64,000 nt of DNA from Stenotrophomonas maltophilia R551-3 (GCF_000020665.1 NC_011071.1:2408501-2472500); one strand, 5' to 3'; numbered from the stretch's first letter, positions 43,801 to 51,764 are shown. Notes: generated from the sequence alone by a model not told the origin. Translations and numbers: made by a program.

Positions 43801-43952
43801 GGTTGTTCCGGAATGGTGTACGGGCGCAGCGGCGCGACGACCGCCGGTTGCGCCTGCACGACCGGCACCCAGGCCAGCGGCAGCAATGCAGTAGAGATGG
43901 CCAGGGCCAGGACGGTGGCGCGGCGATGACAGGCAGATGCCGTGGACGGCAT
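40830..43952 (-). CDS. TonB-dependent transducer receptor with STN domain (hemophilin/heme receptor)
   Basis: A 1040-residue receptor. Signal peptide ~1-35, STN signalling domain ~44-100 (TIPEQPLADAVRAFGRQADVQVVFRSDLVEGRRSSAV as the family pattern), linker, plug ~145-270 (VNIRGIQGPGRVPVSIDGGEQ), then a large barrel ending FKLGITARF. The STN domain touches FecR-type anti-sigma factors, which fits the two genes upstream. The barrel resembles heme/hemoglobin-type receptors. GAGGAG lies 9 bp before ATG 43952. It probably receives heme from the hemophilin-like protein and signals its arrival. Confidence 0.88.
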   Translation of the reverse strand: MPSTASACHRRATVLALAISTALLPLAWVPVVQAQPAVVAPLRPYTIPEQPLADAVRAFGRQADVQVVFRSDLVEGRRSSAVKGEYSQMQALQQLLRGSGVRAQRGMDGTWSLRAAAEAGEGEGVRVTETLDVAGRLHSEGGEARDRRGYDDVFALDLTTAYSGRDRVERYRGSNPADVVKDLVGVFSGDARNSGALDVNIRGIQGPGRVPVSIDGGEQALTVWRGYNGVSNRNYIDPNLIGGIQVIKGPGLVRDVHSGIGGALVIKTIDVVDIVAAGERFGGELKMEGSSNAVAPRLPRLHTGEDYRTVPGFPQGSPNSPYDDRTLVVPVKSRSGNNPFDGEDQAWRLALGVRGDNVDLMAAYAWRKRGNYFSGSKGSAYYDQDRREQYEYQGIDYITTLARYFKPGDEVPNTSSEQESWLVKGTWQINDDQQLKATWRRTLSHYGEIMPSRILSAPDYGRIQWPLSRVASDAWNLEYRFQPAGSRWLDVYANLWRTETESDTYTAGGFPNFAPGNPAWNPGVSPILRNTALANARNDRTGLTLSNRFALHSTLDLTVGGNWQYEKLGSRDPYFGTTDGWRMFPRTGRRQEGEGYLNLEWRPVEFLTLNAGVRYSRYWAFDDFLQAHPELLTKGVGSKEATYRVNELPERPASLQAQIDALEADREFWESIGMGSVVDDALRGLLAYYETPQAVEHRVPWLPDANGNYARATNPCLNGEVAAIPGVLPLYAGSDRVCNIGNTMQSRPVDGRNDRQRDHAWLPTFSATVNLSKAARVYLRYSEAVRFPSMFESTIAFSSSLNPLYTLKPEHAYNYEFGYVHNLSGLFGNTADADVKLAYYVHKTRNVIERDAYFLFDNIDKQTIRGIELQARFDNRRFFTDLGISRTLENEVCDESSAVLLDANRGLVPNCVQDGFVSGYLLTQAIPKLSVNWSLGTRLFDERLELGSRIVHYQRHDNPDLQAYRDRLLAGGSSLLWQNVPFTWGNITTVDAYARWRVNDHASVELVGSNLGNRYYVDPATRSTLPAPGRTFKLGITARF

Positions 43953-44042
43953 GGACAGGAACTCCTCAAGCGTGGCTGGACCACGGGCACATCCGGTGCC
44001 GGTGGTGTGTCTGGCTTGAGAAGAAACGGTGTTTCGCTCTGG

Positions 44043-44103
44043 CTATACCTCTATAGACAGCCGCGTGTGGCGACTGCCCACGGTTTTTTCATGTTTTTTT
44101 CAT
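44043..44103 (-). promoter_or_regulatory. Promoter-region repeats upstream of the STN receptor
   Basis: A short palindrome CTATA-CCTC-TATAG occupies 44043-44056, and two tandem TTTTTTCATG units lie at about 44084-44104 (A-tracts on the coding strand). They sit in the 180-bp gap between fecR-like and receptor genes, where a sigma-dependent promoter is expected. I cannot place a consensus -35/-10. Confidence 0.35.
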
Positions 44104-44134
44104 GCCGCGTATTCCGCCATGAACCGGCGGCACC

Positions 44135-45091
44135 TCACCACAGCACCAACGCGCCACCGGGCAAGCGCTGCACGCGCAGTCCTGCCTGTGCGGCCACCGC
44201 ATCAATGGCGGTCTCCGGCTGCTGCAGGTGGAACAGGCCACTGACCCGCACGTTCGCGCCCTGCCCGCCCAGTACCCAGACCGGTGCACGCCGATAGCGC
44301 GCCAGATCGGCGATGGCCTGCGCGGCCGGCAGATTGTCGATCGCGACCTCACCACGCCGCCACGGCGCCATGGCCTCGGGATCTTCCAGCTGCACCGGCT
44401 GCAGCCAGCGACCGTCACGGAACGCCCGTGACTGCCCGGCATGCAGGCGCTGCACGCTGCCGTCGCCCGGACGCACGTCGACCACACCCTCGCTGACCTG
44501 GGTGGTGACCGTGGTGTCCTGTATCGACACGCTGAAGGCGGTGCCGATATCACGGACCCGGCCGCCCGCGGCCTCGACCTGGAACGGACGAGCCTCGTGC
44601 GCCACCTGGAACCAGGCCTGCCCGCGCAGCAGGTGCAGGCGACGCTGCTGGCCGTCGAACTCGAGCGCCAGCGCGGTGCCCGCATCGAGCACGGCGGTGC
44701 TGCCGTCTTCCAGCTGCACCACGCGTGGTGCATCGCTGCTGCGCAGGTCACTGCGTGCCAGCAGCAGCGCGTGCGGTGCCGCCGTCACCATCAGTACGAC
44801 GGCGGCGGCACTGGCCAGCAGCCATGGCAGGCGGCGGCGCGGCGCGATCGGGCGCAGCCCCTCGCGATCGGTCGTGAGCTCGGGCAGCGCCGCCAGCACC
44901 TCGGGCCCGGCGGCATCCAGCCCCTGCCAGAAGGCCTGCTGCTGGCGCCAGGCCAGCGCATGACGTGGATCGGCCTGCAGCCAGCGCTGCAGGGTTCGTT
45001 GCTGGCGTTCCGGCAGCGGGCCTGCACTGCACCGGATCACCCAGCGCAACGCCTGCCTGGCCTGACGCGGCGAGGGTTCGGACGTGGTCAT
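44135..45091 (-). CDS. FecR-type transmembrane anti-sigma regulator
   Basis: A 318-residue protein: cytoplasmic DUF4880 domain ~10-55 (ALRWVIRCSAGPLPERQQRTLQRWLQADPRHALAW as pattern), one helix ~90-112, periplasmic FecR domain ~120-220 (VVQLEDGSTAVLDAGTAL) and a C-terminal DUF4974/STN-like part ~245-318. ATG 45091 (MTTSEPSPRQ) begins the recognisable domain. It carries the signal from the STN receptor to the sigma factor encoded 82 bp upstream. Confidence 0.9.
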   Translation of the reverse strand: MTTSEPSPRQARQALRWVIRCSAGPLPERQQRTLQRWLQADPRHALAWRQQQAFWQGLDAAGPEVLAALPELTTDREGLRPIAPRRRLPWLLASAAAVVLMVTAAPHALLLARSDLRSSDAPRVVQLEDGSTAVLDAGTALALEFDGQQRRLHLLRGQAWFQVAHEARPFQVEAAGGRVRDIGTAFSVSIQDTTVTTQVSEGVVDVRPGDGSVQRLHAGQSRAFRDGRWLQPVQLEDPEAMAPWRRGEVAIDNLPAAQAIADLARYRRAPVWVLGGQGANVRVSGLFHLQQPETAIDAVAAQAGLRVQRLPGGALVLW

Positions 45092-45173
45092 GGTTGTGGC
45101 CTGCCGCACCGCGAACGGGTGCGCTTTCCTGTTGTGACAATGGCGGGTGCGATCTGCCCACGGCAATCGCCGG

Positions 45174-45677
45174 TCATCGGCGCGCTCCCTGTTGATGCTG
45201 CTGGATCAGCAGCGCCGCGCGCAGCACATGCTTGCCGACCAGGCTCTTGGAAATGCCGAGCCGAGTGGCGATTTCACGCTCGCTCAGGCCCAGGTAGCGG
45301 TTCAGCACAAAGCACTCACGCACCTGCGCCGGCAGCGCGAGGATGGTCTGGGTGATCTCGCGCAGTTGTGCCTGGTCCAACGCCTGCGCCTCGCCATCGT
45401 GGCCGGCCTCGGCCATGTCGGCGGCGTACTCGGCCATCGCGCGCCGCTCGCGGGCGTCAGCCTGGCTGCGGTTGAGCGCGTGGTGGTAGGCCATCCGGTA
45501 CAGATAACCACGCGGTTCCAGGATCGGCGGATCGCCGGGCACGCTGCTGGCCTTCAGGTACAGGTTCTGCAGGGTGTCCTCGGTACTGGCCGGGTCGAGA
45601 TAGCGCGCGATGAAGCGCGACAACGCACGGCGCTCGCGGATCAGCAGCTCGACCAGCGCCAGGGCATTGGGAGACAT
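45174..45677 (-). CDS. FecI-type ECF sigma factor
   Basis: A 167-residue sigma factor with region 2 ~8-75 (LSRFIARYLDPASTEDTLQNLYLK) and region 4 ~105-160 (LPAQVRECFVLNRYLGLSEREIATRLGISKSLVGKHV, as fold pattern). ATG 45677 (MSPNALALVELL) is chosen; upstream codons in frame are not sigma-like. It is the first gene of the locus FecI-FecR-receptor-hemophilin-Slam. I see no convincing Fur box before it. Confidence 0.9.
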   Translation of the reverse strand: MSPNALALVELLIRERRALSRFIARYLDPASTEDTLQNLYLKASSVPGDPPILEPRGYLYRMAYHHALNRSQADARERRAMAEYAADMAEAGHDGEAQALDQAQLREITQTILALPAQVRECFVLNRYLGLSEREIATRLGISKSLVGKHVLRAALLIQQHQQGARR

Positions 45678-45790
45678 AGGTGCCAAGGCCGGACCGGGGA
45701 ATGATGGGCGTGATGGCGACGGTCCGGACGTGGATTGTGGGCTGCACGGCCGCAGGCGGCAAGCGAAGGCCCGTCGCGCGGCACCAGGAT

Positions 45791-45821
45791 CATCCACGCA
45801 TGGCGTGGATGCGGAGCCTAC
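45791..45821. repeat. Single SMAG repeat at the end of a LysR gene
   Basis: A CATCCACGC/GCGTGGATG hairpin followed by a spacer and CTAC (45818-45821). The CTA is the TAG stop of the LysR gene. Confidence 0.65.
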
Positions 45822-46744
45822 GGTTCATCCAACGCCTCGAAACGCTCGGCGAGGTAATCGATCAACGCGCGTACCGCCGGCAGCAGCCCACGCCGCGACG
45901 GGAACACCGCATGCACGATGCCGTGTTTCGGCACCCACTCGGGCAGCACCGGCAGCAGCGCCCCGCTCTCCAGCTCATCGGTGATCATCATCCGCGGCAG
46001 CATCAACAGCCCGACCCCGGCCACCGCCGCCGCACGCAGCGCGATCATGTCATCGCTGACCAGGCGCGGACGGTGATGCACACTGGCCTGTACGTCGTCC
46101 GGCCCGCTGTACTCCCAGACGTGCTGCTGGCTGGCCGAAGCGAGGTCCACCGTCGGCATCACCGCAAGATCGGCCGGCACCTGCGGCGTGCCCAGCCGCT
46201 GCAGCAGCGCCGGACTGGCACTGGTGCACCACACTCGGCGCGCCAGCACGCGTACCACAAGGTCACTGTCCTCCAGCGGCGGCGGCCGTACCCGGATCGC
46301 CACATCCACGCCCTCGCCCACCACGTCCACGCGGCGGTTGGTGGCGTCCAGCTGCACCGACACCTGCGGGTGCAGGGCCAGGAAGTCGGCCAGCATCGGA
46401 CCGATGCGCGCGTGCAGGATCGCGATCGGGCACGCAAGGCGGATGGTGCCGCGCGGCTCGGCGCGTGACATCGCGATGGCTTCTTCTGCGGCCTCGGCCT
46501 CGACCAGCATCGCCTTGCAGTGGCGGTAGTAGTCCTGGCCGACCTCGGTGACCGAGAAACGCCGCGTCGAGCGCTGGATCAGGCGCACGCCCAACCGTTC
46601 CTCCAGCAGCGCGATGCGCCGGCTCAGTTTCGACTTCGGCATGGCCAGCGCCCGGCCTGCCTGCGAGAAGCCGCCGTGCTCGACCACCATGGCGAAATAG
46701 AACAGGTCGTTGAGGTCACAACGGCGGATATCTGCGATGAACAC
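45818..46744 (-). CDS. LysR-family regulator of the pirin-hydrolase cluster
   Basis: A 308-residue LysR protein: HTH ~10-70 (DLFYFAMVVEHGGFSQAGRALAMPKSKLSRRIALLEERLG as pattern) and an effector domain with CPIAILHARIGPMLADFL. GTG 46744 has GGAG 9 bp upstream and gives a normal LysR N-terminus; an ATG at 46789 would add 15 unlikely residues. It is divergent from pirin (start 46896) with a ~150-bp gap and likely controls that operon, perhaps in response to oxidants or quinones. Confidence 0.9.
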   Translation of the reverse strand: MFIADIRRCDLNDLFYFAMVVEHGGFSQAGRALAMPKSKLSRRIALLEERLGVRLIQRSTRRFSVTEVGQDYYRHCKAMLVEAEAAEEAIAMSRAEPRGTIRLACPIAILHARIGPMLADFLALHPQVSVQLDATNRRVDVVGEGVDVAIRVRPPPLEDSDLVVRVLARRVWCTSASPALLQRLGTPQVPADLAVMPTVDLASASQQHVWEYSGPDDVQASVHHRPRLVSDDMIALRAAAVAGVGLLMLPRMMITDELESGALLPVLPEWVPKHGIVHAVFPSRRGLLPAVRALIDYLAERFEALDEP

Positions 46745-46895
46745 GGGGCGATCTCCTGCGGCCCACGGCCTGCGACCATTGTTCACCATATAGGACTATG
46801 ACGGCAAATATTGGCGTCTACCGGCCCAATTGTCGCGGCGATATCGTCTCCTGCAACGAAGAACAGCGGCCGACAGCCCCGGCCAGGAGATCGCC

Positions 46896-47762
46896 ATGAA
46901 GCGTGTCACCGGTACCTACAGCGCCCCCCGCCCGCACTGGGTGGGCGACGGATTCCCCGCCCGCTCGATGTTTTCCTACAACACCCACGGCCAGCACCTG
47001 AGCCCGTTCCTGCTGCTGGACTATGCCGGCCCCTACCGCTTCGCGCCCAGCGAAACGCCGCGTGGCGTCGGCCAGCATCCGCATCGCGGTTTCGAGACCG
47101 TCACCATCGTCTATGACGGCGAGGTCGCACATCGCGATTCGACCGGTGCCGGCGGCACCATCGGCCCGGGTGACGTGCAGTGGATGACTGCTGCCTCCGG
47201 CATTCTCCACGAGGAATTCCACACACCGGAATTCAGCAAGCGCGGCGGCACGCTGGACATGGTGCAGCTGTGGGTGAACCTGCCGGCCCGCGACAAGATG
47301 GGCGCACCGGGCTACCAGACCCTGCTCGATGCGCAGATCCCTTCGGTGGAGCTGCCCGATGGCGCCGGCCGCGTCCGTGTCATCGCCGGCCGCTTCGACG
47401 GCCACGCCGGTCCGGCACGTACCCACACGCCGATGGATGTCTGGGACATCCGCCTGCAGCAGGGCCACCACGCCGAACTGGCGGTGGCCGATGGCCGCAC
47501 GCTGGCACTGGTGGTGCTGAAGGGCACGGTCCGCGTCAATGGCGGCCAGCCGGTCGGTGAGGCGCAGCTGGTCACCTTCGACCGAAGTGGTGAAGACGTG
47601 TTCGTCGACGCCGACAGTGACGCCACCCTGCTGCTGCTCAGCGGCGAGCCGATCGACGAGCCGGTGGTGGGCTACGGCCCGTTCGTGATGAACAGCCAGG
47701 CCGAGATCAGCCAGGCGGTCAACGATTTCAACAGCGGCCGCTTCGGCCAGATCGCGCACTGA
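46896..47762 (+). CDS. Pirin-family protein
   Basis: A 288-residue bicupin. The metal ligands of the N-terminal cupin are all present: His61, His63 (GQHPHRGFET), His105 and Glu107 (GILHEEFH), matching human pirin His56/58/101/Glu103. Some pirins are quercetinase-like dioxygenases, others redox-sensing Fe proteins. AGGAGA precedes ATG 46896. It is the first of a run with two isochorismatase-fold hydrolases and an OsmC-like protein, divergent from the LysR gene. Confidence 0.92.
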   Translation: MKRVTGTYSAPRPHWVGDGFPARSMFSYNTHGQHLSPFLLLDYAGPYRFAPSETPRGVGQHPHRGFETVTIVYDGEVAHRDSTGAGGTIGPGDVQWMTAASGILHEEFHTPEFSKRGGTLDMVQLWVNLPARDKMGAPGYQTLLDAQIPSVELPDGAGRVRVIAGRFDGHAGPARTHTPMDVWDIRLQQGHHAELAVADGRTLALVVLKGTVRVNGGQPVGEAQLVTFDRSGEDVFVDADSDATLLLLSGEPIDEPVVGYGPFVMNSQAEISQAVNDFNSGRFGQIAH

Positions 47763-47833
47763 GCGCTTCCGCGCGGCGGGTGATGACCCGTCGCGCCAAC
47801 GGGCCATCGCCCACCTTCCCCAGGAGACTGACC

Positions 47834-48514
47834 ATGAGTACCCCCGCCAACTTCAACGGTGCCCGCCCGGTGATCGATCCGGACAACGCCGCGATGCTGC
47901 TGATCGACCACCAGAGCGGCCTGTTCCAGACCATCGGTGACATGCCATTCACCAGCGTGCGCGCCCACGCCACTGCGCTGGCGAAGATGGCCACGCTGGC
48001 GAAGATGCCGGTGATCACCACCGCCTCCGTTCCTCAGGGCCCGAACGGCCCGCTGATCCCGGAGATCCACAACGCGGCCCCGCATGCCCAGTACGTGGCG
48101 CGCAAGGGCGAGATCAACGCTTGGGACAACCCGGAATTCGTTGCTGCGGTGAAGGCCACCGGCCGCAAGCAGCTGATCATCGCCGGCACCATCACCAGCG
48201 TGTGCATGGCCTTCCCGTCGATCTCCGCCGTGGCCGATGGCTACCAGGTGTTCGCGGTGATCGATGCCTCGGGCACCTATTCGAAGATGGCTGAAGAGAT
48301 CACCCTGGCCCGCGTGGCGCAGGCCGGCGTGGTGCCGATGGACACCGCCGCGGTGGCCTCGGAGATCCAGCGCACCTGGAACCGCGACGACGCCCAGCAG
48401 TGGGCCGAGGTCTACACGAAGATCTTCCCGAACTACCAGCTGCTGATCGAAAGCTACCTGAAGGCTCAGGACGTGCAGAAGAATCACGAGCAGCTGGATT
48501 CGCAGCGCAGCTGA
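47834..48514 (+). CDS. Isochorismatase-family hydrolase (YcaC-like)
   Basis: A 226-residue cysteine hydrolase. The catalytic triad of the family is visible: Asp25 (LLIDHQSG), Lys91 (ARKGEINAW) and Cys124 (TSVCMAFP). It resembles YcaC rather than nicotinamidase. The substrate is unknown. CAGGAG precedes ATG 47834. It is 71 bp after pirin and 54 bp before a second member of the same fold. Confidence 0.92.
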   Translation: MSTPANFNGARPVIDPDNAAMLLIDHQSGLFQTIGDMPFTSVRAHATALAKMATLAKMPVITTASVPQGPNGPLIPEIHNAAPHAQYVARKGEINAWDNPEFVAAVKATGRKQLIIAGTITSVCMAFPSISAVADGYQVFAVIDASGTYSKMAEEITLARVAQAGVVPMDTAAVASEIQRTWNRDDAQQWAEVYTKIFPNYQLLIESYLKAQDVQKNHEQLDSQRS

Positions 48515-48568
48515 GCTGCCCCCGGGGTGCCCGCCAGCCGCCGGCCCCCTCCCAACCGGAGACCCACC

Positions 48569-49210
48569 ATGTCCAGTGAACCGATCCGCGACCCGGCCAG
48601 CGACCACCTGCTGACCCCGCAGAATTCCGCCTTCATCATCATCGACTACCAGCCGGTGCAGGTGAACTCCATCGCCTCGATGGACCGCCAGCTGCTGGTC
48701 AACAACATCGTCGGCACCGCCAAGGCCGCAGTGGCCTACGGGCTGCCGATCGTGCATTCGACGGTCAACGTCAAGACCGGCCTGAACAAGCCGCCGATTC
48801 CGCAGCTGCGCAAGGTGCTGGCCGACCACCCCACCTACGACCGCACCACCATCAATTCCTGGGAGGACGTCGAGTTCCGCCAAGCGGTGGAAGCCACCGG
48901 CCGTCGCAAGCTGATCATGACCGCGCTGTGGACCGAAGCCTGCCTGACTTTCCCGGCCCTGGATGCGTTGAAGGAAGGCTATGAGGTGTATGTGGTGGTC
49001 GACGCCGTCGGTGGCACTTCGCTGGCGGCACACGAAGCCGCACTGCGCCGCATCGAACAGGCAGGTGGCCAGCTGATCAGCGTGCCGCAGCTGTTCTGCG
49101 AGCTGCAGCGCGACTGGGCCCGTTCGGAAACGGTGCCGGCGTTCATGAACCTCTTCATCGAAACCGGTGGTACGGCGGGTATCCAGTTCTCGTACGATCG
49201 TACCGAGTGA
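48569..49210 (+). CDS. Isochorismatase-family hydrolase with altered triad
   Basis: A 213-residue paralogue. Asp26 (IIIDYQPV) and Cys125 (WTEACLTFP) are kept, but where the neighbour has catalytic Lys91, this protein has Arg92 (DRTTINSW aligned to ARKGEINAW). The Arg may still serve, or the enzyme may have a changed or lost activity. CGGAG precedes ATG 48569. Same operon as pirin and the first hydrolase. Confidence 0.9.
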   Translation: MSSEPIRDPASDHLLTPQNSAFIIIDYQPVQVNSIASMDRQLLVNNIVGTAKAAVAYGLPIVHSTVNVKTGLNKPPIPQLRKVLADHPTYDRTTINSWEDVEFRQAVEATGRRKLIMTALWTEACLTFPALDALKEGYEVYVVVDAVGGTSLAAHEAALRRIEQAGGQLISVPQLFCELQRDWARSETVPAFMNLFIETGGTAGIQFSYDRTE

Positions 49211-49295
49211 TTTCGTGGCGGCGCTGGCCTTGGCTGGCGCCGCCTTTATGGAGCAGTCGAGCACGGCTCGACGCTATAGACAGATGGAGACTCCG

Positions 49296-49685
49296 ATGGC
49301 CTACGCACGCATTGTTTCGACCGGCGACAACTACCTGCACCACATCAGCAATGGCAGCTTTGATGTGGACGCGGACGAGCCGGCATCGCTCGGCGGCCAG
49401 GGCAAGGGCTTCGCGCCGTTCGATCTGTACCTGGCCTCACTGGCGGCCTGCACCGCCATTACCCTGCGCATGTATGCGCAACGCAAGGGCTGGGAGCTGG
49501 GCGAGTTCCATGCCGAGCTGCGTTCGGAACGCGATGCGGATGGACGCCTCCATGTACATCGCGTGCTGCACGCCAGCGCTGAGCTGAGCGATGCACAGTG
49601 GCAGCGTCTGCTGGAAGTGGTGGAGAAGACCCCGGTGACCCTGGTGATGCGCGAGGGCGCACGGATCACCAGCGAACGCGGCTGA
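49296..49685 (+). CDS. OsmC-family protein with a single cysteine
   Basis: A 129-residue OsmC/YhfA-type protein. The first conserved Cys is present (Cys52, SLAACTAITLRMY), but the second is replaced in EKTPVTLVM, where peroxidatic OsmC/Ohr proteins have CPV. With one Cys it cannot form the usual disulfide and may be a non-peroxidase member or need an external thiol. ATG 49296 is chosen because GGAG lies 8 bp upstream. Confidence 0.9.
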   Translation: MAYARIVSTGDNYLHHISNGSFDVDADEPASLGGQGKGFAPFDLYLASLAACTAITLRMYAQRKGWELGEFHAELRSERDADGRLHVHRVLHASAELSDAQWQRLLEVVEKTPVTLVMREGARITSERG

Positions 49686-49811
49686 AGCAGGTCTGGCCCA
49701 CCTGCGGCGGATCTTGGCCGGTTCCTCGCTTGTTCCGGCCTCGCCCCTGTTCCAAGCTGCGCGTCCGCGTTCGGATGCAGTGAGCGCGCAGCAACAGGAG
49801 GACCGCACGCG

Positions 49812-51206
49812 ATGTTACGTGCCCATGCTTTGGATCTGGATTTCAACGGCCGCGCCCTGCTGGCCGACGTCAACCTGCACCTGCCCTCAGGCGCCCGCAT
49901 CGCCCTGATCGGCGACAACGGCAGCGGCAAGAGCTGCCTGTTGCAGATGTTGGCCGGTACTCTGGTGCCCAGTGGCGGGACCATCATCCGGCGCGATGGC
50001 GCACGCATCGCCTACGTGCCGCAGCACGTGCTCGATGACTCCTCTCGTAGCGGCGGCGAGCAGATGCGCCATGCGCTCGCCCGCGCGCTTGATGCCGACC
50101 CCGACGTACTGCTACTGGATGAACCCAGCAATCACCTGGACCGCAGTGCACGCCGCTCGTTGATCGCGCGCCTGCGCCAGTTCCATGGCGCGCTGCTGGT
50201 GGCCACCCACGATGAAGCCCTGATCGATGCGCTCTGTAATGAGCTCTGGCACATACGTGGCGGGCGCGTGAGCCACTTCGGCGGCCGCTACCGCGACTAT
50301 CAGGCGGACCTGCAGCAGCGACGCGAGGCCAGCGACCGGCAGCTGCGCCAGCTGGATCAGGAGCGCGGCCAGGCCCATGAGGCGTTGATGCGCGAACAGC
50401 AGCGCGCCGCCAGCTCGCGGGAACGCGGTGTGCGCAAGGTGGAACAGCGCAAGTGGGGCGGCGTGCGTTCAGCCACCAAGCTCGGCCGTGGCAATACCAC
50501 CGCCGGCAGCAAGCAACTGCTGATCCGTGAGCAGCAGGAAGACATCGAGGCTCGTCGCAATGACCTGCAGCGGGAGACCATCATCGAGCCTACCTTCGCG
50601 TTGCCGGCCGGCTGGCGACGTGAGGGAGTGGTGGTGCAGCTGACCGACGCCAGCGTGGCGCATGCCACGGAAACGGTGCTGGGTGGACTGCATCTGCGCC
50701 TGGATGTCGGTGATCGCCTGGCGATCACCGGTGACAACGGCAGCGGCAAGTCCACGCTGGCACGCGCGCTGTGCGGCGACCCAAGCATCCACCGTGATGG
50801 TGACTGGTTGCTGCCGCCAGCTGATCAGATCGCCCTGCTCGACCAGCACTACCGGGACCTGCCGATGCAGGCCACGCCTCTCCAGGCGCTGTCTGCCCAG
50901 ATGCCGGACTGGAGCCAGACCCAGTGCCGGCTGCACCTGGCCGACTTCCTGTTCCGCGGCGATGCCACGGCGCAGACGCCCGTGTCCGCATTGTCCGGTG
51001 GCGAACGGGCGCGGCTTTCATTGGCATTGATGGCGGCCAAGCCCCCAGCGCTGCTGGTTCTGGACGAACCAACCAACAACCTGGACATGACGCTGCGGAT
51101 GCACCTGCTGCAGGTGCTGCGGGTGTTCCCGGGCACGTTGGTGGTGGTGTCGCATGACGACGCGTTTCTGCAGGCGCTGGAACCGGGACAGGTGCTGGCG
51201 TTGTAG
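49812..51206 (+). CDS. ABC-F family ATPase with shortened first domain
   Basis: A 464-residue soluble protein with two ATPase domains and no membrane helices. NBD1: Walker A GDNGSGKS (34-41), signature SRSGGEQ (78-84), Walker B LLLDEP (100-105). NBD2: Walker A GDNGSGKST (~310), LSGGE (~398), LVLDEPTNNLD. ABC-F proteins bind ribosomes and relieve stalling or protect from antibiotics. In NBD1 only ~10 residues separate the Q-loop Gln71 from the signature, so the helical subdomain is almost missing. The linker ~165-260 is basic and partly coiled coil. Function not assigned. Confidence 0.9.
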   Translation: MLRAHALDLDFNGRALLADVNLHLPSGARIALIGDNGSGKSCLLQMLAGTLVPSGGTIIRRDGARIAYVPQHVLDDSSRSGGEQMRHALARALDADPDVLLLDEPSNHLDRSARRSLIARLRQFHGALLVATHDEALIDALCNELWHIRGGRVSHFGGRYRDYQADLQQRREASDRQLRQLDQERGQAHEALMREQQRAASSRERGVRKVEQRKWGGVRSATKLGRGNTTAGSKQLLIREQQEDIEARRNDLQRETIIEPTFALPAGWRREGVVVQLTDASVAHATETVLGGLHLRLDVGDRLAITGDNGSGKSTLARALCGDPSIHRDGDWLLPPADQIALLDQHYRDLPMQATPLQALSAQMPDWSQTQCRLHLADFLFRGDATAQTPVSALSGGERARLSLALMAAKPPALLVLDEPTNNLDMTLRMHLLQVLRVFPGTLVVVSHDDAFLQALEPGQVLAL

Positions 51207-51225
51207 CTGCGGCCGGGTGTGGCCT

Positions 51226-51330
51226 ATCCACATACCGCGTGGATCTACGGTAGAGCCGAAGGCAACGGCAGGGGCTGTTGCCAACCTCGCGTGCAACTGC
51301 CCGAAAAGCCGAGCATGGGCTCGGCTCTAC
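51226..51330. repeat. SMAG copies: one single, one degenerate pair
   Basis: A hairpin ending in CTAC spans 51226-51248, and GTAGAGCCGA at 51250 faces GGCTCGGCTCTAC ending at 51330. The left half of the pair has lost hairpin symmetry, so the pair is decaying. Confidence 0.65.
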
Positions 51331-51337
51331 GGAAGGC

Positions 51338-51667
51338 TCAGCGCCGCGAATGCAACACGGTGCGCTGGCGCATGGCGTTGAACTCCTGTTCCACCTGCTG
51401 GATGTCCTCGGCCTGGAAACCGGCCGCATCCAGCAGCTGCTCGGCGGCAGCCGCCGCCAGCGGGTCATCGTCGCGCTGACGCCAGCAGCGCGCCGGCAGG
51501 AAGTAGCCCACTTCGCTGCGCCCGCGCATGATCACCACCGGCCGGCCTGCGTACAGCAGGAACTCGGCCAGGTGTTGGCGCAGGCCCTCCACTGAAACAT
51601 AGGCCGGTCCAACACCCAGCATCTGGCTGGACGGTTCGGGACTTTCGAACAGCTTGCGACGGCTCAT
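51338..51667 (-). CDS. Phd/YefM-like orphan antitoxin-type protein
   Basis: A 109-residue protein. Residues ~22-60 (YVSVEGLRQHLAEFLLYAGRPVVIMRGRSEVGYFLPAR, as pattern) resemble the Phd/YefM fold: a short helix, then a 'PVVI-X-R' strand pair and a 'FLP' strand. The C-terminal half is helical and acidic. No toxin gene adjoins it on the same strand, so it is an orphan or a transcription factor. AGGAGG lies 8 bp before ATG 51667. Confidence 0.55.
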   Translation of the reverse strand: MSRRKLFESPEPSSQMLGVGPAYVSVEGLRQHLAEFLLYAGRPVVIMRGRSEVGYFLPARCWRQRDDDPLAAAAAEQLLDAAGFQAEDIQQVEQEFNAMRQRTVLHSRR

Positions 51668-51764
51668 CCATTCCTCCTTTGTGCAACGCGTGGTCTCCTT
51701 TCCTTAGACGGGTGCATCGCTGCGCCCCCGCCACGCTTCGCGTGATGCCCATCACGCCATCCGC

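Noticed and set aside
45678-45790. Fur box before the ECF sigma gene
   Set aside because: I searched both strands for a GATAATGATTATC-like site and saw no convincing match.
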